From Bacteroidia bacterium (GTDB lineage: Bacteria; Bacteroidota; Bacteroidia; Chitinophagales; Saprospiraceae): a stretch of 10,915 bases of DNA. Numbering within the stretch: the stretch's first letter is position 1; each line of letters begins with the position of its first letter. Position numbers and translations under genes: made by a program. Of the stretch, positions 6,836 to 10,915 are shown one piece after another. The DNA is taken from positions 1-10,915 of the forward strand of contig JAUIIF010000090.1 in the NCBI GenBank assembly GCA_030431945.1, in the 5' to 3' direction. The notes under the pieces were generated by a model. That model did not search any database. It was not told the origin of the DNA and worked only from the letters and a program-made list of their open reading frames with translations.

Positions 6836-6879
6836 TTTCGTTAGATACACGCTGTTTCGTAAGTAGTTGCTACTTTCGT
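6836..6879. repeat. Three TTTCGT hexamers at exact 19-bp spacing
   Basis: TTTCGT begins at 6836, 6855 and 6874. The bases between the hexamers are not conserved. A small inverted repeat, AAGTAG-ttg-CTACTT (6861-6875), overlaps the last two. The function is unknown and the spacing could be chance. Confidence 0.3.
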
Positions 6880-6898
6880 CTCTCAACGTAGCTGGGGC

Positions 6899-7012
6899 AC
6901 ACTGCCAGACAAATGCGAGCGCTCGTCGGCCGAAGCGGACGTGTAACGGCCTGATGCCGTTCCGGGCTGCTTCGCGGTCGTCCGCCGAGAGGGAGTATTT
7001 GTCTGGCAGTGT
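6899..7012. repeat. Inverted-repeat element Y, 114 bp with 16-bp perfect ends
   Basis: The ends ACACTGCCAGACAAAT (6899-6914) and ATTTGTCTGGCAGTGT (6997-7012) are perfect inverted repeats. Inside are further nested pairs: GCGGACG (6935-6941) with CGTCCGC (6979-6985), CGAAGC (6931-6936) with GCTTCG (6969-6974), and AACGGC (6946-6951) with GCCGTT (6956-6961). A 10-bp palindrome, CGAGCGCTCG, lies at 6916-6925. Similar words flank it: GTAGCTGGGG (6888-6897) and GTAGCTCTGGGG (7014-7025). It encodes no transposase, so if mobile it would be a MITE-like passenger; otherwise it is a structured RNA or a regulatory region ahead of the gene at 7104. Confidence 0.6.
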
Positions 7013-7103
7013 AGTAGCTCTGGGGTACAATTTAGCCTGTCGGCGTCACCGGAGGTTTACTTATTTTACCAAGGTCCAGCACACTTAATTAATTCCATCG
7101 TTC

Positions 7104-8018
7104 ATGCAACTCGGCTTCGTTACCGCCATCCTACCTGAATTGACCCTTACAGAAAACCTGGCCTTCGCCGCTGAAGTCGGGTACGACTGCCTGGAGGTGA
7201 TGTGCTGGCCGCCCGGTAAAGCAGAGCGCCGGTACGCTGGCGTGACGCACATCGACATCAGCCAACTGGACGCTGCGGAAATTTCCCGAATCCGCCAACT
7301 GCAGGAAGAATACGGCGTAAAGATCAGTTCCCTTGGGTACTACCCCAACCCGTTGGTGGCGGATGAGGCCGAAGCCAAGGTATATACCGACCACCTGCTA
7401 GCCCTGATCGATGCTGCTGCGGCGCTGGGCATTAACTGCGTTACCACCTTCGTGGGCCGCGATAAGAACCAAACCATCGAAGCGCAGTGGCCACGCTTTC
7501 TGGCAACCTGGCGCCCCATCGTGGCGCACGCCGAAGCGCAGGGGGTACGAATCGGTATTGAGAACTGTCCGATGCGGTTCACGCAGGATGAATGGCCGGG
7601 GGGCGTAAACCTGGCCGTCAGCCCCGCAGTTTGGGAGCGCATGTGGGAGGATATCCCCAATGCCAACTGGGGGCTTAATTACGACCCCAGTCACTTTATC
7701 CTTCAGCACATGGACTACACCCTACCCTTCCGGAAGTACCCGGAACGGATGGTGCACATTCACGCGAAGGATGCGCGTATTGACGTGGAGCAGCGGAATC
7801 ACCACGGGGTATTCAGTCATCCCAACCTTTGGCATACGCCAAAGATCCCAGGACTCGGTGATGTGGACTGGGGCCGGTTCATCGGTTACCTCCGGGAGAC
7901 GGGGTACGACGGCGCCGTTTGCGTCGAGGTAGAAGACCGGACCTTTGAGGGTAGTCTCGCAAAGCGCAAGGCAAGTCTGGTGCAGAGCTACGATCATCTG
8001 CGACAGTTTATTCGCTAG
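7104..8018 (+). CDS. Sugar phosphate isomerase/epimerase (xylose isomerase-like TIM barrel)
   Basis: A 304-residue cytosolic protein of the AP-endonuclease-2/xylose-isomerase-like TIM barrel superfamily. It has no signal peptide. The metal-site residues sit on the expected strands: Glu153 in 'GIENCPM' (151-157), Asp194 and His197 in 'NYDPSHF' (192-198), His218/His220 in 'VHIHAKD' (217-223), and Glu275/Glu277 in 'VCVEVEDR' (272-279). The 'HAKDARID' and 'PGLGDVDWGRFI' segments are typical of IolE/IolH-like and related epimerases in Bacteroidota. The metal-dependent isomerase/epimerase chemistry is predicted; the sugar is unknown. It stands alone: the iorB gene is 452 bp upstream, and the downstream lipoprotein gene is convergent with only 5 bp between the stops. 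The ATG at 7104 is chosen because it begins directly with the first barrel strand 'MQLGFVTAIL'. Confidence 0.88.
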   Translation: MQLGFVTAILPELTLTENLAFAAEVGYDCLEVMCWPPGKAERRYAGVTHIDISQLDAAEISRIRQLQEEYGVKISSLGYYPNPLVADEAEAKVYTDHLLALIDAAAALGINCVTTFVGRDKNQTIEAQWPRFLATWRPIVAHAEAQGVRIGIENCPMRFTQDEWPGGVNLAVSPAVWERMWEDIPNANWGLNYDPSHFILQHMDYTLPFRKYPERMVHIHAKDARIDVEQRNHHGVFSHPNLWHTPKIPGLGDVDWGRFIGYLRETGYDGAVCVEVEDRTFEGSLAKRKASLVQSYDHLRQFIR

Positions 8019-8023
8019 CCTGA

Positions 8024-8512
8024 CTACTCCTGCTTCTCCAGTGCCTTCCTGGTTTCTGCTGCTGCTTTTTCCATACCGTCGAGGCTTTCGTCTACTAATT
8101 TATTCAGGTCGTCTCCTTCCGGCAGTTGGTTCAGTGCCTCGTTGAGTGCCTTACTGAGCTCACTCCCGCCAGGCACTTCTTTCCGGAGTTCGTTCAGGGC
8201 TTGATCCCACTCGGCTTTGGTGGGCATTTCGGCAGTTGCTTCGTCAACCAGGGCATCGAATTCTTCTGCGGTGGGCCAATTGGCCAGTGTTTCGGCCAGG
8301 GCCGCGCGTGCCTCTGCCTGCTCGGCAGCCGGAAGCCGGGCGATCTGTTTTTCGGCGAGTTCCCGGAACTCTTCTTTGGTGGGCAGGACTTCCTCCTGGA
8401 ACCGGTCAACGTAGCCTTTCAGGCGGTCAGGATCCAGGTTGCCATCAGCGCCGCAGGCGGTGAAGGAATAAGCGACAATCAGTAGAAAAAAAATGGTGAA
8501 CAGGTTACGCAT
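8024..8512 (-). CDS. Repeat-containing helical lipoprotein, function unknown
   Basis: A 162-residue protein not matched to a named family. Residues 1-20 are a lipoprotein signal, ending F-T-A-C with Cys20. The rest is highly charged, rich in Ala, Glu, Leu and Lys, and almost certainly all helical. It is built of six units that each begin with a hydrophobic residue plus proline: LP43, LP60, WP79, MP96, VP113 and LP130. The spacing is 17 residues except one of 19. The approximate unit is xPxxxEFxxLxxExxxx, for example 'LPTKEEFRELAEK', 'WPTAEEFDALVDE' and 'MPTKAEWDQALNE'. Proline at the start of each unit would break the helix into a stack of short helices. It is convergent with the isomerase gene. 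It may be a periplasmic binding or scaffold protein; nothing more specific can be said. Confidence 0.8.
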   Translation of the reverse strand: MRNLFTIFFLLIVAYSFTACGADGNLDPDRLKGYVDRFQEEVLPTKEEFRELAEKQIARLPAAEQAEARAALAETLANWPTAEEFDALVDEATAEMPTKAEWDQALNELRKEVPGGSELSKALNEALNQLPEGDDLNKLVDESLDGMEKAAAETRKALEKQE

Positions 8513-8535
8513 AATTTGCTTTTAGCCATTTATGC

Positions 8536-8566
8536 GGGCAATGCCCACTTTGTTACAGATCGTAAC
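8536..8566. promoter_or_regulatory. Two adjacent inverted repeats upstream of the repeat lipoprotein gene
   Basis: GGGCA-a-TGCCC (8536-8546) and GTTAC-agatc-GTAAC (8552-8566) lie 24-54 bp ahead of the minus-strand lipoprotein start at 8512. The word TGTTACAG inside the second (8551-8558) also occurs in the inverted repeat at 8883-8895. They may be operators; no clear TAnnTTTG promoter was found beside them. Confidence 0.35.
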
Positions 8567-8654
8567 CTGTTCCGGGCGCGGCCGCCGGTGCAGTGACAGG
8601 ATTCAGGAATAGCCAGCGGCAGCCGGCAACCACGGTATTGCTTGCCCGGCAACT

Positions 8655-8679
8655 TTTTTTGCTCCTGCGTTCGCGCCCG
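8655..8679 (+). repeat. Interspersed intergenic repeat, copy C
   Basis: Core TTTGCnCCTGCGTnnGCGCC at 8658-8677, preceded by a run of seven T. It differs from copy B at 4 of 25 positions. It lies between the minus-strand lipoprotein gene and the possible small ORF, in the opposite orientation to both. Confidence 0.65.
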
Positions 8680-8713
8680 AACCTCCTCACCGTTGCGCTT
8701 TGCTTTACCTGCT

Positions 8714-8857
8714 TTACTGCGGGTCCGGCAGGGGTAAATCGGCATCCCCCAGGTCGGCACCGAAGCGTGCGCGGGAGTAATCACGCGGTGCAAAGCTGGT
8801 ACTGATCCGCGAGAGGTTGATACGGGTTATTTCTGCCGGCGGCGGTTGGTTATTCAT
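8714..8857 (-). CDS. Possible 47-residue small protein
   Basis: An open frame from the ATG at 8857 to a TAA at 8714, beginning 'MNNQPPPAEITRINLSRIST' and ending 'DADLPLPDPQ'. It has no signal peptide or membrane segment and no recognised domain. It has a basic centre ('APRDYSRARFG') and an acidic, proline-rich tail. Codon use resembles that of the neighbouring genes (mostly G or C in third position), which favours coding. It is divergent from the SH3-domain lipoprotein gene, with 130 bp between the starts, and an inverted repeat lies between them. There is no homology evidence, so it could be a chance frame. Confidence 0.4.
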   Translation of the reverse strand: MNNQPPPAEITRINLSRISTSFAPRDYSRARFGADLGDADLPLPDPQ

Positions 8858-8880
8858 GGTTCATTTGGTTTACTAATACA

Positions 8881-8897
8881 CTGACTGTTACAGTCGG
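8881..8897. promoter_or_regulatory. Inverted repeat between divergent starts
   Basis: GACTG-tta-CAGTC (8883-8895), extended by one wobble and one C-G pair to 8881-8897. It lies 24 bp upstream of the possible small ORF and about 39 bp upstream of the -7 box of the SH3 lipoprotein gene. The position fits an operator shared by divergent transcripts. Confidence 0.4.
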
Positions 8898-8935
8898 AAT
8901 TGATTTCTTGTTCACACGCTTTCTCACTTACGTTG

Positions 8936-8943
8936 TATGTTTG
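8936..8943 (+). promoter_or_regulatory. Exact TAnnTTTG -7 box of the SH3-domain lipoprotein gene
   Basis: TATGTTTG is a perfect Bacteroidota -7 box. The nearest upstream TTG (8908-8910) is 25 bp away, slightly longer than the usual 17-23. The box covers the upstream ATG at 8937, so that ATG would not be in the transcript. This supports the start at 8988 and a leader of about 38 bases. Confidence 0.55.
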
Positions 8944-8987
8944 GCAAGCACACACTTCCATACTTCAACCATTATTCTGCTCTCCCT

Positions 8988-9809
8988 ATGTTAATTCGCC
9001 TCCGCTTTTCACTCTTTCTGCTGACCGCCCTGCTGGGCAGTTGCGGGCAGGATAACCCCGAGCAGCCCACCCCGCCGGCCCCCACCATCACGCCGGACAG
9101 CACCGAAGTCGCACCGGCCCCAACTTTGCTCTATCCGTGGGTGGACAACCTGAACCTCCGGGAAGCCCCTAAGACCAGCGCGACCGTAGTCGCCAAAGCA
9201 AATTCCGGGGATGCACTGATCTACCTGGAGGAGCAGACCGACTTCACGGAAGAGATCAAACTACGGGGAAAAACGTACGATGAACCCTGGGTAAAGGTTC
9301 GCACCAGCGAAGGCCAGGAAGGCTGGGTATTTGCCGGTGCCCTGAAGCGGGAGGGGGAAATAAAGGGTACCGCCAAACAAATTAAAGGCGTCATTGACAT
9401 TCCTCATTTTGGCCGCCATGATTTACGGGTATGGTCTAAGGAATCCACCAAAGATTCTTCCGGTGGCGATGCCGAAGCTACGACGACCATCTATTCATCA
9501 GGCAACTGGGTCATGGAGGTGATGACGTACGACACGGGGGAATATGGCTACGGGAAACACTACCGCCTGATCGGTCCGGACAGTGAATTGCTGAAAGCCT
9601 ACAACCTGGAATGGATCAGTGACACGCCCCACCTGCTGAAAGAAACGGTGTGGGATTTCACGACGACGCCCGCCAGAAAATTCGTCCGCTCGGAGAGCTT
9701 CGACCAGCATTTTTTCCAACTGAAGCCGAGGCCGGAAAGCGTTGACGGAGACTTTGAGGAAACGACCCTCTCCCCGGAAGAGGTGAAGAAGGAACAGGAA
9801 TACCTTTAA
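8988..9809 (+). CDS. SH3b-domain lipoprotein
   Basis: A 273-residue envelope lipoprotein. The start at 8988 gives a clean signal, 'MLIRLRFSLFLLTALLGSC', with Cys19. The longer frame from 8937 adds a 17-residue tail ahead of it and begins inside the predicted promoter. A Pro/Thr-rich linker (24-46) leads to a bacterial SH3 domain at about 47-121, with 'NLNLREAPKTSATVVAKANSGD' at its start (54-75) and 'WVKVRTSEGQEGWVFAGAL' at its end (101-119). Such domains usually bind cell-wall peptides or proteins. Residues 122-273 form a second region of unknown type, with aromatic-rich strands and an acidic, Lys/Glu-rich end. It is followed 9 bp later, in the same frame, by the ModF-like gene, so the two are probably cotranscribed. 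Confidence 0.82.
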   Translation: MLIRLRFSLFLLTALLGSCGQDNPEQPTPPAPTITPDSTEVAPAPTLLYPWVDNLNLREAPKTSATVVAKANSGDALIYLEEQTDFTEEIKLRGKTYDEPWVKVRTSEGQEGWVFAGALKREGEIKGTAKQIKGVIDIPHFGRHDLRVWSKESTKDSSGGDAEATTTIYSSGNWVMEVMTYDTGEYGYGKHYRLIGPDSELLKAYNLEWISDTPHLLKETVWDFTTTPARKFVRSESFDQHFFQLKPRPESVDGDFEETTLSPEEVKKEQEYL

Positions 9810-9818
9810 CCGTTCAGC

Positions 9819-10915
9819 ATGCCGGGCGAGCCGCTTTTTTATTTTCAGCAGTGTACCCTTGCCCGGGGCCATCATGCTGTTTTAGCGCAACTAGACTGGG
9901 CGGTAAAGCGTGGGGAGCACTGGTTGATCACCGGCGCCAACGGCGCCGGCAAAAGCACCCTGGCCGAGGCCATCAGCGGCCGGCACCGGATCATGAGCGG
10001 CGAGCGGCGGTGGCCGGGGTTGGCGGAGGCACCGGCCAAAGCGATCCGGCTGATATCCTTTACCGACACCGGTCCTCTGTTTCATAATGCCAACGCCGTC
10101 CACTATTACCAGCAACGCTTTAACGCCTTCGATGCCGACGGACACCTGACCGTGCGGGAATACCTGCTGGCGAACGGGCATACGGAGACTTCTGCCCGGG
10201 CCGCCCTGTCCTTGCTGAAAGCTGCCGATTTACTGCACCTGGAAAGAATCAAGCTCTCCAGCGGCCAGACCCGCAAACTGCTGCTGGCCAAATGCCTCGC
10301 CGGGCGCCCCGGGGTGCTCGTGGTGGATAACCCCTACCTGGGGCTGGACGCCGGCAGCCGGGTCCGGCTGAACCGGCTGTTGGACGAACTGGTCAGCGCT
10401 ACGGGTGTCACCCTGCTCCTGGCCGTTCCGCGGGTAACGACGCTGCCGGCCTGTCTTACCCACCACCTGCATTTATCCGGGGGGAGCGGGGAGGTCGTGG
10501 AGCTGGAAAAAGTAAATATGGAGAAGTCCATATTGGCACCAGCAGGGCCGGCCACCCCCCTCTCCTTCCCGCCGGCTACGCCCGGCGCCCCTGCTGCAGC
10601 GGTGATCCGGCTGGAGGAGGTTACCATCGCTTATGCCGATAAAGTTGTCCTGAACCGACTCAGTTGGCAGGTGCACCCAGGCGAAAAGTGGTTGGTCTCC
10701 GGCAGCAACGGCAGCGGAAAATCCACCTTACTCAGCCTGCTCTACGCGGACCACCCTCAGGCCTACGCCAACCGGATTTTCCTTTTTGGTAAGCGCCGTG
10801 GCCGGGGCGAGAGCATCTGGGACATTAAGCGCCGCATCGGCTTTACCTCTCCGGAGTTGCATGCTTTTTTTGACGGGAACCTGCTGGGGCGCGAGGTCAT
10901 TCTGAGCGGGCTGAA
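9819..10915 (+). CDS. modF: ModF-like protein with two ABC ATPase domains, partial (3' end outside window)
   Basis: 365 residues are visible; E. coli ModF has about 490. The first ABC domain has Walker A 'GANGAGKST' (39-47), signature LSSGQ (146-150) and Walker B 'VLVVDN' (166-171). A linker rich in Pro and Ala (about 230-262) leads to the second domain with Walker A 'GSNGSGKST' (295-303). The ModF hallmark follows: 'DHPQAYANRIFLFGKRRGRG' (311-330), 'ESIWDIKRRIGF' (331-342) and 'SPELH'. The second signature and Walker B lie past the edge. No membrane segments are seen. ModF sits in the E. coli molybdate locus and resembles PhrA photorepair proteins; its true function is unsettled and it is not the transporter ATPase ModC. 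In the first domain Asn171 replaces the catalytic glutamate. The ATG at 9819 is the first in frame after the upstream stop codon. Confidence 0.85.
   Translation, partial: MPGEPLFYFQQCTLARGHHAVLAQLDWAVKRGEHWLITGANGAGKSTLAEAISGRHRIMSGERRWPGLAEAPAKAIRLISFTDTGPLFHNANAVHYYQQRFNAFDADGHLTVREYLLANGHTETSARAALSLLKAADLLHLERIKLSSGQTRKLLLAKCLAGRPGVLVVDNPYLGLDAGSRVRLNRLLDELVSATGVTLLLAVPRVTTLPACLTHHLHLSGGSGEVVELEKVNMEKSILAPAGPATPLSFPPATPGAPAAAVIRLEEVTIAYADKVVLNRLSWQVHPGEKWLVSGSNGSGKSTLLSLLYADHPQAYANRIFLFGKRRGRGESIWDIKRRIGFTSPELHAFFDGNLLGREVILSGL
10515..10534. other. Inverted repeat inside the ModF interdomain linker
   Basis: AATATGGA (10515-10522) and TCCATATT (10527-10534) form a perfect 8-bp inverted repeat with a 4-base loop. 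It is AT-rich in an otherwise GC-rich gene and falls in the linker between the two ATPase domains (residues 233-239). It may mark a fusion junction or be chance. Confidence 0.3.

Noticed and set aside
6629..7030. A 133-codon minus-strand frame across the iorB end and the X and Y elements.
   Set aside because: Its sequence is basic and low in normal domain character, it overlaps the iorB end, and it reads through hairpins whose structure explains the DNA better. Similar frames may appear wherever this repeat occurs, so it should not be called a protein.
8530..8793. An 87-codon minus-strand frame overlapping the possible small ORF.
   Set aside because: It overlaps the small ORF in another frame, runs through copy C of the interspersed repeat and the inverted repeats upstream of the lipoprotein gene, and its product has the Arg/Cys/Pro-rich look of non-coding frames.
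8937..8987. The upstream ATG at 8937 as the start of the SH3-domain lipoprotein.
   Set aside because: It would place 17 polar residues before the lipoprotein signal, and the ATG lies inside an exact TAnnTTTG promoter box.

Overview
The window looks like a chromosomal segment of a moderately GC-rich member of the Bacteroidota, most like the Saprospiria/Lewinella group. Supporting signs: several SxxC-type lipoproteins, a barrel signal peptide ending in Ala-Gln, weak or absent Shine-Dalgarno sequences, at least one exact TAnnTTTG -7 promoter box, and proteins that read as Bacteroidota versions of their families. The genus is inferred from general familiarity, not from a search. No phage, plasmid, IS transposase, CRISPR, rRNA or tRNA gene was seen.

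Layout. (1) 1-1680, plus strand: a DM13-domain lipoprotein, then an outer-membrane beta-barrel of the XagA/MetA-pathway transporter type, with a long hairpin between them. (2) 1707-3654, minus strand: class II fumarase (fumC) and a YbjQ/heavy-metal-binding family protein. (3) 3655-6723, plus strand: a two-gene molybdenum hydroxylase. A small [2Fe-2S] subunit (iorA-like) is followed by a large Tat-exported, probably lipid-anchored molybdopterin subunit (iorB-like). A well-placed promoter and a 12-bp palindrome precede it, a structured spacer lies between the two genes, and a terminator-like hairpin follows. (4) 6724-7103: a 380-bp gene-free stretch holding two structured inverted-repeat elements that share sequence blocks. 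(5) 7104-8018 plus: a TIM-barrel sugar phosphate isomerase/epimerase, convergent with (6) 8024-8512 minus: a lipoprotein made of six ~17-residue repeats. (7) 8513-8987: intergenic DNA with inverted repeats and a possible 47-residue ORF on the minus strand. (8) 8988-10915 plus: an SH3b-domain lipoprotein, followed 9 bp later by a ModF-like double ABC ATPase that runs off the right edge.

How the parts relate. The clear functional unit is IorA+IorB: electrons taken from a heterocycle or aldehyde substrate at the molybdenum centre pass to the two [2Fe-2S] clusters. The final acceptor is not encoded here. The DM13 lipoprotein is another probable redox protein of the envelope, but nothing links it to IorAB beyond distance. 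ModF is named for its place in the E. coli molybdate locus; its presence 3 kb from a molybdoenzyme is suggestive only.

The least explained material is intergenic. It includes a 20-bp core, TTTGCnCCTGCGTnnGCGCC, found three times, always between genes; the paired inverted-repeat elements at 6736-7012; and the switch-like inverted repeats between iorA and iorB. No convincing new multi-gene system is visible.
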